A DNA stretch of 64,000 nt from Centropus unirufus (GCA_013397695.1 VYZI01000035.1:795614-859613), one strand, 5' to 3'; numbered from the stretch's first letter, positions 12,361-27,426 are shown. Numbers and translations are program-made. The notes: a model not told the origin generated them from the sequence alone.

Positions 12361-15300
12361 GTAAAGGCCTAGTAGCTTCGTAATGTACACAGAGAAAGAT
12401 TCCCACAGATTTTTCTTCTTTTTTTTTTTTATTGAAACCAGCTGAGTAAATTCATAGGAAGTTGTAACAGGACAAGTGAAATGTATACCCGCATTCCCTG
12501 GGAATCCAAATGCCTTTAACACATACTGTATTTCATGTGAAATTTATTTTAGAAGACACCAGAACAACGTAACTTTTTCATCGCTGTGTTTTAAAGCTAT
12601 CACTTTTGAATGAAATAAGGTGACAAGAAGAAAAAAGGAAATGTGAAAATCTCAGAACTTGATACCCTCCTCCCACACTTTAGGGAAAGAGATTAACTTC
12701 CCCATTTTTCTGGGTCACTTTCAAATTTATTGCTAATTACAGAATAACTTTAAAATGCAGCCCCAATTTAAACTACCGTGAGTGAGAAACAGCTGGAATG
12801 ACTTCATTAACTTTGGAATTGGGTGCTGTCTTGCACTTACTCTTTACTTTGTCTCAGAAATTGGTGCAATGTCATTTCATTTAACTAAAACTGAGTTCTG
12901 TCTGTGGAAGGCAAGCACTAGCTGGGCACTGCATGAGCAGTGACTGTTCAGAGAGGAGGGGGGAGCAATCTGATAACCTGTGGGGTGGTCAAGCCTCTGA
13001 AGAGCAAAGTCCATGCTGATCTCCATGGGCTTAGCAGATCTGTTACTGGTCCTGGCAGCAGTGTAGATGTGCTCATTTGCATTGATGAGCAGCCAGGTAG
13101 TCTGATAGCGGTTAGCCAGACCCAAAATTTGTGAGCCGAGGAGACCATGGCATCTTTCACCCAATTTCTGCTCTGGTTCCTCTGCCTATTGTTCTTAGCT
13201 TCATAACAATCTGGGAGCCAGACCTCCAGCTTGTTGGAGTCAGGGGCTGATTTATGCTATCTGAGGGATCTGAAGGTCTCCACAGTCAGTTCCTCATTTG
13301 TAAAATAAACTCAGACGAGCTTAATGAGATTTTGTGAGATGACTTTGGTGAGCTCTGTGTTGGGCGCAGTAACCCTTAGCCCACAGCAATGAGGGCTGCG
13401 GCGCTCTGTGCTGCCTGCAGCCAGGAAGGCAGCCCCTGTGATGCAGAGATGAGGCAGCTGTGGGAGGAGGAACTGCAAAATACAGCATCCCCTTGGGGCT
13501 GGCAAGGCCTGCTCATACAGTGACGGGGATAAAGGCTCAGAAGTGCATGATCTTTCTCCCACTGAAGTCAATGCAAAGTCCTGCACCAGGTTATGAATTT
13601 GGGTTTTCCAGAAACAGTTTCTGCATTCGTTCTGAAATTAAATTATTTGTTAAGCAACTCTCTGATATAGTGGCATGATAACTGTAGATGTCACTTAATA
13701 CTGCAGGAGCTGCTTCTACAAAATTTTGCCTGCAAGCCAGTGTGCTGCTGAGCTGCACACCTGGGCTCCAGGTGTTTTTTGGGGTGGCACATTTCCAAAA
13801 GTACACCTACAATGTAGGAATGTGTAGCACTTTATGAAGACAGCTGGACCTGCTCTTGCTGGGCTCTTGACCCCTTCCTCTGTTGAACTGGAGCAGGAAT
13901 GAACTTCAACGGAGCTGATTCAGACTTTGAGCCCTGGAGCTCCTGGGTAAACATAACTTTAGTTGGCATGTTCAGCAAATACAGATCTGAGCCCTTCTCC
14001 CACACCTTGTTCTTCATCGATGTTGTTGCTTAATGTGGAGCCTGATTTTGAAATCACCCCCGTCTTCCAAAGGAGCTCAGTTCCTGCATGCTGGCCATCA
14101 AGCAAGGATTCCCTGGTGCCTTCTAAAAAGAAACCAAGACATTTAAATGTGGGGGGAAGGGGGATCTGCTCCACTGATTTGAGCTTTCATGTTGTACACC
14201 TGTGAGTTTCCTTGAGGATCGAGGGGAATTGGTCCTTCTGCTCTCCCAGAGGATGCCAGTCCCTAAGCAGAATTCAGGGCTTTCCTGCACAGCCATGCTC
14301 ACAGCTGCGCATGGAATAAAACTTTGCTGTTTATTTTATCATAGGTTTTGCTCACTTGGGCAACTTGTGGTGGTCATTGGCCTCAGCCATGTTCCTCACG
14401 TATAGAAGGGTTGAGCATGTGAACCAGGATTTCAGTGTCTAAATTTCCATCACTGCCACTCATCTCTACTCTTTGGCTTTACCGCTGTGCCAATTCTTTT
14501 CACAATGCCCGTTCCTTCTTTTTCCTACAGTCTCTTCTGGTTGTTTTATATGCATTATCTTCCCTCTTCTGGGGGATGAACAGGACTTCTATCTTGGCTA
14601 AGGGAGCTCAGCACTGGGTGGGATCAGTAGAAAATGTGGGAAATGGTGCTTTTCTATTGGAATTTGGTGAACCAGTGAATCTGAGTAGCCTTGTGGAGGG
14701 GCTTTGATTTCAGCACAGTTCTGCTGGAGTGTGGTAGCCTCTTTGACTTTTCCCTTTTCATTTCCCTGCTTCACTGGCATCCTGGACAAAGCCAGCTCTC
14801 CCAGGCTATCCAAAGCCATGAATCCCAGCCAGCCCCACAGCACAGCTCCAGTCCCTCTCCTGGAGTGTTTTGAAAAGTGTAGGCTTTCCTTCCAAGTCTC
14901 TCATGAAAGTCCAGTTACCAAAGAGCAAAATCCTTCCCAGGGCTGCCCAGCTCCTCTCCACACCACACAGGATGGGGTCTTTCCACTCTGACGTGTGGGC
15001 TCAGTCCAGCCTTCTGAGGCTTTGTGCCCTGGAGGGGCATAGGTTTGGCAGGGCTCGCACGCTGCTCAGTGCCACTGGCTCTCGCAGAGCCTTTGTGACA
15101 GCCCTAATCGTGTTGACAGTCTGACATAGGGCTGAACCTCCCCACAGGGGCACAACAGCAGGCACAGGCAAGGGATGCTGCCTTCTTCTTTCCCTCACGT
15201 CATCTCTTGCAGATTCCTCATCCCCACGCACAAGCACTGCTCCAGAGATCTTTTTCCTCTTGTCATGGAAATATTGGGAGCTCTGCAGCCTCTCTCTGTT

Positions 15301-18300
15301 TGAAAAAGGAAAGTTTGGGGCCTGGGAGGCATTTTTCCCTCCTGTTGTCTGCTAAGGAAACTTGGCCACAGAGAAAGTTCCTTTCCCCTTCATCCTCCTG
15401 AGCAAGGGGAGGTGATCAGACCCTTTCAGATAACAGTAAAAAATGGGGGTCAATGGCCTTGGTCTTGAGGTTCTTGGTTTTGGTTTTGTTGGGTTTTTTT
15501 TCAAGAGGTCACCCATCAGCCCAGTGTCTTGAGACTGTACCCCTGGGAAAACTGTCTGGGGTGGCTGCTATCCTACCAAACAGAGGTGCCTGGTCACACG
15601 TACCCTAGGAAGAATGTACTGGGTTTGTTTATAGAGATTTGCTTTTCATGCAGTACTTTCTTCCCTCTGTCAGATGCAAGGAACCAAGAAGGTCACGGGG
15701 CTGATTATATTGGCTATATGCAGGCAGCATTCAGACTTCCCAGCAGAACTCTGTCAGTGCAGTTCAGGCCTGACCGTAATTCCCCTGAGCTAAATCTGTC
15801 ATTTACGCTTAGTTTTTTATTCATGAAAAATATTTACTGGGGCTTGTGTTAAAGTTGCCAGATAAAGCCTTTGTTTTACCCAATAGTCTGGTAGTTAGGG
15901 GAGCTTTCTAGGATGCAGGCAGAGGTATTCATCCTAATATACTCATGGCATTCAATAAAATAAAACCTCTTCTAATACAGAGTTGAAATCCTCAGGTGCT
16001 CCTTGTCTAGCTTAACATCATCACTGAGTTTTCTTGGCTTGTCTTCTTGAAGTGAAACATGCCAAAATACTAATGACAAGGGATTTTTAAAGAGTCCGTG
16101 GTTTGCTGTGCTGGAAAACGGACAAGTGTGGTAGACACCAGTTTTGGAAAGCTCACACAGATAACCGACCTCCCTCTGAGTTTTAACTGAGACCTTGTAA
16201 AAATGGACTGTGGAGGTTATCAGTGCGTGGACAATAAACAGTTCAGGAATGTGAGGTTTTACAGGGAAGATACAGCTCTAAAATATTTGTTGGGAAGACC
16301 TTGGAGGAGGTTAGGTTTGAAACCTTCTGAAGATAAGCAACTGTAACAATATTTATTATTTACATGTAGCTACCAGCTTCTTTCTTTTACAAGGGTGGAA
16401 TCCCTCTGCAAGAATTTGGAATAAAAGCTCACATATAGATGGCTCTCATTAGGAACTTAAAGAAAATGTTATTCATATAAGGTTGCTGCTTAAATCTGGT
16501 CTAAACCAAGGTAGTCCAGTGGGTTTGTTTCTGTAAAGGCATTAATCTCTGTTGAATGTTGCTGGGGTGATAAGTTGTTGCCACCTCAGCCATCCACCCC
16601 ACTACCTTGGGGCTCCTCCTGCCCAGGAGCGGAGTCTGTGGAAGAGAGCGTCTTCTCTCACCTCCTGCCCCCAGTGCCCCAACGAGGCTGAGCTTGGTCC
16701 CCATCCCAGACTACACTGTAGGTTACCAAGACAACACCCACATTCCCATCCATCAGCTGGTAGAGGGAAGGAATGGGGTGCCTGCAAGATCCTTCTCTTG
16801 CACCAGCCCAGCAAGATTCAGCAGAGCCCGTCTGCTAAAGCCCTCAGTGCTTGAGGTTCACAGCATAAAACGGATTACAGAGATTTCTATCTTGAAACAA
16901 TTTTATTTCAACTCTTGTAAACCTACATGTGGTATGTCAAACCCCCTTTAAGAACATACAGAGATTTGGGGGTGATTTTTTTTCTCCTTTCTGTCTTCTG
17001 CCTTGTGACATGTTTGTTCTGAGATCACCTTCTAGGCATCTTCTATTAAAATATATGTGACAAGCACCAGATCCACTTTCGCGCAGCTGTGCCGTATGTT
17101 ATTTTTCGTGCTAATGCACTGTTACAATTCTACTGAGTGCAGTTATCTAGAGATCAAATTCACCACATGTGCACTGTGTTTTTTGGCTACCAGGTCAAGA
17201 GCAACAGGGAGAAGGAAGCAATGCCTGTGTGTTAACTGTTCGTGTTGCCTTCTTGAAACATGGGCTTCATTTTCAGGCAGTCAGAGGAACTTTTGCTTTG
17301 CCCCACCTGCCCTCTTGGATTTTTTTGTTCTTCTGCCAGTACAGTTGACTGCTTCATCGAGGTTTAAGACCAAATGGACTGTTATTACATGAGACAGAGT
17401 CGCTGTCTGCCACCAGGAGATGATTTAATGTTATGTGATACACAACCTTACTGTATTCCCCCCTGCTGTTTTCCGCACAAAAATCATTCTCTGATTTGCT
17501 TTGCTGTCAGGTTTCACCTAGGAGAAAATTTGAGTCACTGACTACAGCAATGACAGCAACCAGAAGTAATGATTAAAGACCTCCTTGTCATGATTTTGCC
17601 GGATAGTCAGGGGTGAAACTGGCTTGTGAAGACACATTTAGATCTTACTTACCCCGAGCCCAGCAGCTGAACGCTGCCTTATATCAGATGCATGCGACAG
17701 ACATCAGGACTGCTTGCAGAAGTTGCTAAAATAGCTCCAAATCTCAAGTTATGCTATTAAAACAAGGAGAAAATACTGGCTTTGATTAAATACTAGGTAT
17801 CATATGGTTAGAGTCCCACTCCCAAATTGCCCCTAGAAATGCAGAGGAAGCTTTTACAGTTGTAAAAACAACTCAAATCAACAATATACAAGCACTGCAG
17901 CCTATGATTCATATATCAAATCCCTCTTAACAGCCACTGGTTTCTTTCCTGCTGTCTGAGCTATGCCCTGCCACCATGTCTGATGTCCTTTATCCATTGC
18001 AAACTACTTAGCTCATCTAAATATGACCTGTAGTTGGACTTGCTTTGCATGAGAGGTTTGAAGTCTCATTTCAGCTTTAGAGAGGAATCATTTCTCCCTA
18101 GCACCTTCCCCATTGCCCTCTTCAGGGAAAAGGGCATCTGCAAATTGTCTGTACCTCTACCTTTTATGTCTTCTATTTGTAATTTTTTCAGGTATGAGAA
18201 GAGCCCTCGCCTCTTCTGCTTTCCTCATTTTCTCATGGTTTCATATTGATACACCAAGGCAGTGGAAAGTGTTTCTGACTTTTCTGGCTTCTGGATTGCT

Positions 18301-21300
18301 GAGTGTACAAGAAGATGCCTTTTAAGCTTACACTTGATAAAAAAATTATGTCTCATTCATAAGTTAATTATTTGAGAATGTCACAATAATAAACTTTGAC
18401 TTCTTAACCTTTTCCAGAAATGATGCCAAGACTAAATCCTGAGGCTGCTTTCTAGCTACTGATTAGTAACTAGAAATCTGACATTTTCTGCCTATGTAGA
18501 AAACAGAGGCCAGTATGCAGCTCTCCATGGTGGTAGAGTCAGCTTGATTACAGCTCCACCTTCCCTTCCAAGTAGCATTAGCCCTTAGGAGTCTTGATCT
18601 GTCTCCCTTTTTCCTTCTGAAGGACATGGGCCTGAGCTAGACTTGGAAAACTTCAAAATATCACTACTGTTTGCCAATTACTTAGGCTCCATCTTTGACT
18701 CCGCTCACTTTTTACTGATTGTGTGCTTCTTGCTGTCACATCTGGCCGCCTTCATGTAGTGTTGTGCAAAGGGGACTGTCCCTTGGTCCCATGCCATTTG
18801 TTCTGCCAGCCTCTGCCAGGAGAAGAGAAGAGAAGCACCAGTTATTGAGGGCTTGGAAGGGAGTTGTATTACCTGCTTGTTCACTGTGTGTGCCAAGATG
18901 TACATGAAGCATCCTTCCAGGGCTAGGCTGAAGAATCCCATCCTGCCTGTAGTGAGGTCTGTAATGCTCGGGAATTGCCGGGAGGGCTTGTACAACCCTA
19001 TGGGCTTGACCCGGAGTATGTGCTGCCTCCTGCTCGGATGTGCTTGTGGAAGAAGCTGCATCTTGCAGAGGAATAAAGTTGTCAGAAGGACTCAGTTTCA
19101 CCCCAAGACCTTCACTCCATACAAAGCTGCTCTGTGACAGAGAGCTGGCAGCAGCAACTGCACTGAGGAGTTTACTTTATCACGTTGTTGTGCTCTAATG
19201 GTTACTCAGCCTCAAAATTGTGTTCTTCAGGAGTGATAGGGTTTGGGCCTGTCAGTCAAAATTTGTTATGATGAGTTGTTTTCATCCTAGTTTAGCTAAT
19301 GCCAGTGTGGATGTTCCAAAAATTGTTGTGTTTGTCATGTACGTTTTACAGTTTTAAGGTGCTCTCTTTATGCAACTCCCCCCCTGCCACTGTTGCAGAA
19401 ATAGTGCCTTGTTTTAAATGTGTTCAAAGTCATTTGCTTAGCACCGAGCTGATGACAGCTTAGTATTTGTCTCTGGAACTTGCCTGGAAATTAACCCTTC
19501 TGCGTTTAGCTCTCCGTGTGCCTTGTCAAAGCCTCTTCTGGGAGGTGGTGAGGTGATACAGTGGGGCTTGGTGGGCCCATGCCGAGGAGGCTGAAAGATC
19601 AAGGCTGTCTTGCCCAACATCAGCTATTCCTGTAGGCTGAGGTCTGCAAAAATCAAGGTGCTGACAGACAAAACCCTGATGAAGTTTGCTGCAAAAATTA
19701 AAACATCTCCCACGTGCAGCCCTTTGCTGACTCCTGGCCTGGGACTGCCAGCCCTGGGTTGGCACTGGCAGGATGGAGGCTCTGGCTCAGCCTCTGCGGT
19801 GCACACTTCAGCAGCTGGGTGAGACCAGGTTTCATCTGTCCTTTGGGTTCAACATCCCTCCGGTGGTCCTGTCTGCCAGTTCTGTGGTGGAGATGGTAGT
19901 TTGTGGCTGAGGAAAAAGAAAAGCCGGAGGCAACGTCTTGAAACTCCTGCTGCTGTGCGCTGAGCGGCTGTGACTCAAAGCTTCTTGGCTCTCAAATTGC
20001 ACACATGCATCTTGGGGAGCAGCTCCCTCTCCCAGAGTGCTGAGCTGCAGCCCCTGACATCCGTGGAAACTTGTGGGGTTAGCGTTTATCTGCACTAAAG
20101 CAAAAGAGAACAGAGGCCGGTGTCTAAGTGCCACAAATGTGAAATTACTCACTGGTTTTCAGAATGTAATTGTATCTGTTAAGCCCCTTGGTAAGGCTCT
20201 GGACACCTTTTACAGCCATAACTGGTGAAGTCACTTTTTAGTTAACAACATCGATTTTGATCCTTAATGTTTTAATAGTGAGTAAACTCTCAGATGTTTT
20301 GTAAAATGAAGCAGTTTCTGGCATACCTTTGGAATTCAGACCGAAACCAGTTCTGCGCTCTGAGGATGATGGGTTAATCACCATTTTATTCTGCATATGA
20401 GCAAAAAGCCTTTCAAGTCGGTTCTGTGCTGCAGAGGAAGTAGTGGAGCTTTCCCTGTAATATGAGTAATGAATCTTGGCTAGGATGAGCATTTCAGAGC
20501 CACAGTTCTGCAAAAATTCAAATCCCTGAAGGAAGTACGGTAGCACGGAGGCCTGCAAATAATGGATTACAATAATCCCACCAGGAAGTGATAACGGCAT
20601 GTATAAATATTTGCCGTAGTTGATTGCAAATTATGTCCTCCTAAAAGATGTTTGTAACTGTCGTTTGCCTTCAGCATCTTCTAAACACTTTACCAGCTGT
20701 GGTACCATTCACAATGAGGGCTCCTTCTCTACAACCAAAGGGTCTGAATGGGATCAGATTCTTTTTTTCCTAGTGCCTTTATCCTATTCATTAAAAGCAA
20801 ACCAAAAGGCTGTGGTGTCAATCCGCAGTATTTTCCTGAACAGCACAGACCGCACAAACCATGGAGTGAAATTCTCACCGTTTAGAAGTCTGCATCTAGC
20901 CAGGAGCTGAAATGAGATTGTATTCATTTACCAAGGCGGGGGGTGGATTTTATTGCCCCACATCCTACCACCCCATTTTTTAACAGTCTTGGCTCTGCAG
21001 AGTCCCAGCTGAAGCTGGAGATGGCTTCCATGAATGGGAACAACCTGCACCAACAAACAGCACTTGCAATTTCCCAATCAGAGTCCTGTCAAGCTGGGCT
21101 AACTCACAGCCTTTTACATCTTGCAAATTCCAAGAGGGATTAAGTCTTCATTGTCAGTCTGGTGAAGCAAGTTGAAACTCAGCTGAAGTTTTAAAGAAAA
21201 AAAGAAAGATCCAACAGTCTTTGACAGAGGCAGCAGACTAGGAGAGAATAGGATTTAGAACAGAAGCACAGCCAGGAATCAATGAAGCTTTTATGGCATC

Positions 21301-21340
21301 CCTCCTCATTTGTCTATAAATCCCATTCTTTCAGCTATTT
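12361..21340. other. Intronic DNA, no gene seen
   Basis: Mixed-composition single-copy sequence with occasional T-rich tracts, for example 12419-12430. Near 13.55 and 13.9 kb there are short phrases around AACTTCAACGGAGCTGATTC and GAAGTCAATG that recall decayed palindromic amniote repeats. They are too short to call. Open frames are all under 125 codons and unconvincing. Confidence 0.5.
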
Positions 21341-21765
21341 AGGCCTTATCTCCACACAGAAGCTGAATTAGTTTTATTTTGTAAACCAATTTAGGAAAGC
21401 TAGAGCAAAGTGCTGTATGAAGACCTGTATTTTGGTTTACGAGTGGCTGCAGAGGTTTAGCTGGCACCTGAAACAAAACCTCAGTTAAAGTGGTACTGCT
21501 TGAGCTTATCTGCATGGAAGATAGAGTGAAATAACTAAAATGTGAATTTAAAGTGTTTGAGGTAAAACCTATTAAACCCCTGGGTGGATGCCTTTATTCA
21601 GACATAAAGAAGCCTTTAGTTTGCTTGATTCATTCCTAAAGCAAATTACAGTTACTTTATTTTTCAATGAAACCTTCCATATAAGGATTTAATGTGCTTT
21701 AACTAATCTACTTTAAATTCACATCTGTAATTTGGCTTAGCTTCCTGTGTATACAAACCCTTTGT
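21341..21765. mobile_element. Possible decayed hairpin (non-autonomous DNA transposon-like) element
   Basis: The left end (21341-21395, starting AGGCCTTATCTCCACACAGA) resembles, at roughly 70 percent by eye, the reverse complement of the right end (about 21712-21765, containing CTTCCTGTGTATACAAACCC). The inner part is AT-rich and also partly self-complementary. This arrangement is like old palindromic repeats of amniote genomes. The alignment was done by eye and the family name is unknown to me. Confidence 0.35.
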
Positions 21766-24700
21766 GTGTAGTCCAGGTCTAAATTGCTGGAGGAGGAAGA
21801 GGAAGGCAGAAAAATTTCCTCACTAAAGTGTATGATAATTGGTTTTAAATTTCTCAGTAAAATGAAATAAAAGGCCCAGGTAGCTCCAAAGCATCTGTCA
21901 GCTCAGTTCTTGGAACCCTATCAGTTTACACCATTTGAAGACTCATCCCTTTGCCTGTGGTTGGCATTGCTATTTTCATGTTATTCCCTGCTGGGGATGG
22001 CTTCCATGTATGAAAAATACCCTTCTGGTTTCGACATATCAAAAAAAGCTTTTCTTGTCTTCCTGCACATTCAAGCTGTTGTACCTGAGGGCAGCTTTGC
22101 TCTCGATGTAGCAACTTGTAAGCTGTCTCCTGTTCCTAAGAGCATTTCATTTCTCCCTCCTCCAGCTCAAAAGGGAGCCCCGTATGGTCCCCACTCGGAG
22201 CTGTTGATGGTTGCACCCAGCTCTTCTGCGCAGCAAACTTTCGCTTTCACCAAGTTCCCCATGGCAGGATGTGGTTTGCTGTGTGAACGTAAATGAGAGA
22301 GGAGGATCTGGCCCTGTCGGTTTTCAACTCACTGCTAAAATACTCCAGGCTCTTTGGCTGCATAATTTATCTGGCTTTTTTTTTGCCAGCACTGTGGTGA
22401 CAATCAAATGCTTATCAGAACATTCCCTACTGCCTAGAAATCAACCTACTAATACAGGGGAAGGTTCATTTACCAAAACATCCTCTCCGTGCTGGCGATT
22501 ATTGGAGGTATGACAGGAAAAGGTTGAAACAAACAAACCAAATAACCTTCAGGGCAGACAGTTAGGAGTGAGCTTGCCAATACTTCGTGCTGAGTGCTTT
22601 ACCATGTACCTGCATTTATTCACGTTGTGGTGTCGCAGCAGAATGAAGCCACTGGATCGATTACTGTAGAAGATATCAGATATAAAGATGCCAGATTCTG
22701 ATTCGGTTCTTTACAATTTAGAGGAATAAGAATTAAAAGATAAGAAATAAAAACTGCTCTGAGAGGGGAATCAGAGCAGCCTTTGTTATTCTTGTTCTAA
22801 GTGACAGGCACCAGACTTTTTTGAAGACCAAAGACGAAAACTGATGCTCATATTCCTGACTTCTTTTCCCTCTTGTGGGCTGGCTGAGTGGAAGGCAGTC
22901 AGTGGCTGGAATTATACACATGCATTTGTCTCCAAATTATCAGCATAGAAACGGGCATAACTTTAAAATCTCCAAGCTATGTAAAAATAACTTTTCCCCA
23001 ACCCCCTTTGAGATATGTTTGCAGCTAGTGCTGCACCCTTATCATGTGAAAAAGGTAAGGGACAAAGTGCTGGTCTTCAGAGGTTGCAGAAAGTCCATCC
23101 ATTGACTTGGTCCATCCCATACCACATCCTCTATCTGACACAGGCAAGCCTTACCTTTTCCATGAACTCCTGCATCATCCGTACCAATTCTTAATGACTT
23201 TCTGAGTTGCTGATCCATGTCCATTGAGCACCTTGATCTTAGGGGTTGAGCCTGTGGTGTTGACTTATTGGTGTGTGTTAACCCTTGAAATGTGTTCTGT
23301 ATTTTTCTTCCTCCATTCCTGACTCCCATTTGGGTGGGCTCCGTCCACATGGCATCTCTGAAAACTTATTGCCGTAGCACATGTACTCACTTCTCTTAAA
23401 TTTATCCGAATAGATGTACTATAAAGGCAGCCTTAGTTTTACTTTCACTGTAGAGTAAATGGGGAGGACAGAAGTGAGAGTTTAATCTCCATAATGATCT
23501 GCACAAGCCTACAGGGGAAGTGGATCTGTGCTCCTTCAAAGACTACAATAAAGTTGCCATATAACATTGCAAGGTATTTCCTAAGAAAGGCTGCACACAC
23601 AGAAGGAGAATCTGTCAGATCAAAGTTTATGTCCAAACCTTTGAAATACAGGTATCTTTTTGGGGAAGAGCAGTGATAAAAGTCATGTATAAAACCTACA
23701 GCGTAGTCCACAGCAAACGCGTGCCTGTGTGTGTCACTGTCTGTCCTGGCCTATACCACGCAGCTAATCTTGACATCTCCTTCCTGCTGCCAAACCACGA
23801 CACTTCACTAACCAAGCTCTTGGACAGATGCCACATCTCACCTGCGGATCCTGATTTCAAAGGGAATACACAGAGGAAACCCTTGTTCTCCGCTCTCCAG
23901 CATACTTGAGCAGAGAGAGGGGTGCTGAGATATCGGATCTGCGAGGTGGATTTCATCTTCAGAGAGAACATTTCCAGTTCCTGTGGTCTGCCTGGACCTG
24001 GGGAAGGGGAAACTCCCTTTGAGATGAGGGGAGGGATCAAAGAACAGGGGTTTGCCCCAAGGGAGCAGTGGGGCAGCCCTGCTGTGGGTGATTTAACACC
24101 TGCACGTTCCCATTGCTGGCAATCAAAGGCTGCATGGCCTGCAGCTCAGAGTGTCTATTTTTTTGTTGCCAAACTTGTAAGTTCTAATAGAATTAGAGGG
24201 GTTCGCTTTGGCGACTCTGACAAATTCTCAGATTTGTCTATAGATAACTTTGCTGTTCTTCTCAGTCACATGGATCATGACCTTTTCAGCCTCTAATTAA
24301 ATCCCGGTGATACAAAGTATCATATTGGGCAAGATTTGCAGGTGGTATAAGTCAGAATAAACCCATAGAGCCCATGATCTCTCCCATCACACTTTTAAGT
24401 CAGATGCTTTATCAGGAAATAAGACCTAAATGGGCACGATTTTCCATTTCCCTAGCTTTAAGCCAGTACATTTCTACTTAAACCAGTTATAACTAAACCA
24501 CTTCATTGTCATTAAGTTAGAGTAACTTGGGTATTAAAGTTTTACTCTGCATTGTCCTGTCTTATGATATCTTGGGCATCATGGTTTGAGCCAAAAAAAG
24601 TACTCAGTTCATATGATTCTTAGTTGATGCAAGTTTTCAACATCCTCTTCTTTATATTCCACTGTTTTAATTATTGTTTACTTTATTTAATTACTGTTTT

Positions 24701-27420
24701 CCCTGCTAATTCTAAATATACATCTTTCCTCCCTACTTCAAGGCTTTTGGGATTTTTCCAATCAGTCCAGTATCAAAGAACATTTGCAGTCTGTTATTTA
24801 AACTTCTCATGCTTGTAAACTAAAACCCGTGCAGCCCCAAGGCCAAGGCTTTGGCTGTGTGTTGTAGGTAAGTGATTTTGTTTCATGTATATGCTAAACT
24901 GTTAGGGAATAAAGGTCTTCTGGAGAAGGGAAAATTTTATCAGAAAGCTTGGTGTTTACATTTTCTGATTTGTATGAACAGACAAGTGAAAAATCTGAAG
25001 CTGAAAAATTAATTTTTCTTCATATTCTATTTTCTCCTTTCTTTTTTCCTTCTTGTTCTGTTTTTTCCATGTTATCACTATGAAAGAGGTGTGAGAAGAA
25101 ACCCGTGAAGACCAAAAGCCTTTCCATTTAATATTAAAAACAAAAAAAAGAGCTTTGTTATCCTGCTGAACATGAGAGCCTTTCAGAGATAATAGTTTCC
25201 TTTGAGAATTTTATATACATGTATGAAATATATGAAAAGACACACACATATATGTATCATTTCTTTTTAAGCAATATCGCAGAGGTGGGACACACTTATT
25301 CTCCTGAGGTGTTTCAGTACTAATCGCAGTCTTTCTGTGATATTTTGCAAGATGTTTTTTGTTTGAGGAGCCCAAGGCATTTGCCAGGAAGGAGATCTTT
25401 AAGACCATATCTGGCAGGGAAGCGCTATGCTCAGTAAAGAGTGTGAAGAAAGACAGAGGGGGGAGTATCACCAGGGGTACTCACACAAGTAGAAAAATGG
25501 GTGTCCATGTGATTAGCAAAGATCAGCAAGTGATGTGGTGGGCTCTATGGGTGCCAAGGACCCTCTGTCTTACCCTCTGTGTTTTGTTTTGGGCTAAGTC
25601 TTATCCAGTCACAAGGGCTGAACACATTAGATGCGTCTTTCAAGCACAACTTTATTCATTTCACTTTCTTGATAAGCCTGTGTGTTCTGGGACCACTCCA
25701 TGATGTGAGGAAAGAAAGAGGTTCGCTTCCCGAGAACTCACCCAATTGGCCATAAAACCCTTGTCCAGATGTTCCTGCAGTCACAGAAAGTCCTGAGTTT
25801 TCTGCAGCCACTGTGGAAGGCAGAGCAGGGATGAGGGGTCTCCCAGTCTACCTGCTCCCCTCACCAAGCTGCTTCCAGGGAAGAGCTCCCTCTTCCTACC
25901 CTGGCCCTACCCAGAAGCCTGGCTTCTTGCAGATGTTGTCATGGTACCTAAAATTGCACTGGGGAGCCCCGGATATCTTCCAGGAGAAGCAGAGCTTGGA
26001 GTCAGTTTTGATGATATAGTAGCCCTGAGCAGAGCTTTAAAAGATGGGGTAGGAAATCTCTTGATAATAAACTTTCTCACGAGATTTTTGGCAACCTTTA
26101 AGTCTTGTCCCAGCTGGAAAAACTATAAGAACATCTCCTCTTGGGGTATTTTGTCGCTCCCAGTTTCAGAGAGCAAGTGGGAAAACATTTATTCTAATGT
26201 GAGAGAGCTCCAAAAAAATGGCCCAGTAAACTGATTCCTGGAACAAAAGGGAAATGGAGAGGCTTTTGTTTTATTTAAACTCTTTCACTCAAAATACTAT
26301 AAAAGGTTGTCTGAAAGTTACAGAAATAAGAAGTGAAGAAAGCTGTCCATGCTATGGGGACATCTAACTAATCTCTTTTCTGGTTCAGAGTTATTTCTTA
26401 TAATACACTGTCTTGTATTTTCTCAGTCTACTTTTAAACAAGGCAAACAATAAGCTTTCTACTTCTTCCCATAGACACAACAATAAAACACAGTAGATGT
26501 CAGAGTCAGGATTTTTATTTTTTTTTGCTGATACCAGAACATTTTTTTTTGCTGTTTTCCTTAGCTCACAAACAAGTTACCCCAGCTGAGCTCATGTCTG
26601 GTGGTGTTTCTCTGCCCCCTCCTATCACACAACAAATGCAGCTTAGCTCCAGCCTATTTCAGGGCAGTTAAGGGCAAATGAGATTTTGGACTAAAAGTGC
26701 GCAGGTGAAGAATTACCATGGCTCTTGTAACTCATACTGACTTGCCAAGTGATGTATGCCTTACATGTGTCCAAGTTTCTAAATCCCTCCCTTTTGTTCC
26801 CTGGTTTAAAATGCCCCTGTAAATAATAACTCTGCTCCCAAGGTATTTCTATTAGCCATGCACTTCAGTGCTCAGACAGGCTATTCCTAGGTAACTCTTA
26901 ATCCTTTCTCCTTTCATCTGCCCCATCTCCTTTGCTGCTGCATGTGGAATTTCCTGCAGTCTCCCCATTCCTCTGGCATTAGGGACTGGTGTGGGCTACT
27001 CCATGCACTCACATCACAGCTGTTTATGAGCACATCATAAACAGGAGTTTAGGTCTAAGTGTGGCTTTGAGTGACCTAACAGTGCAGTTTCCATAAACCT
27101 AGTACTGATCCAGCTAAGGGCAGATCTTAATTTCCAGACTAATGCATTGTGTATTGTTCTGTTGATGTTTCTCCTTCTCCTTTTAACAACTGCCCTTTTC
27201 AAAAGATACGAATCTAGAGCTCTGTTGTTTTGTCTCAGTTATCTACAGATCACATATGATCAATGAAAAGCTCCTCTCTTCACCCTGCCAGCTCTGCAAG
27301 CCTAACCTGGGATCCCACAATGAAACCAGGATCTTTTTTTTGGTTACGCATCATTCCCAGGAATCCTGTTTCAGCCTGAACTCTATTATCAATATAATTA
27401 AGGTGAATTTGAGCTGGCGT
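21766..27420. other. Intronic DNA, no gene seen
   Basis: Single-copy sequence with several AT-rich patches (24.6-25.2 kb) and short CA/TA alternation near 25.24 kb. The open frames at 21910-22296 and 23922-24296 (128 and 124 codons) have no recognisable domain and no supporting splice context. Confidence 0.55.
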
Positions 27421-27426
27421 GTAAAG

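Noticed and set aside
14635..14642. RBPJ-like TGTGGGAA sites (also complement at 12400, 29861 and 63919), as Notch autoregulation of MAML2
   Set aside because: An 8-base site is expected about twice by chance in 64 kb counting both strands. The sites are isolated and not paired, so there is no real signal.
20238..20600. 120-codon minus-strand open frame
   Set aside because: The composition looks fairly protein-like, but no family was recognised and there is no flanking exon structure.
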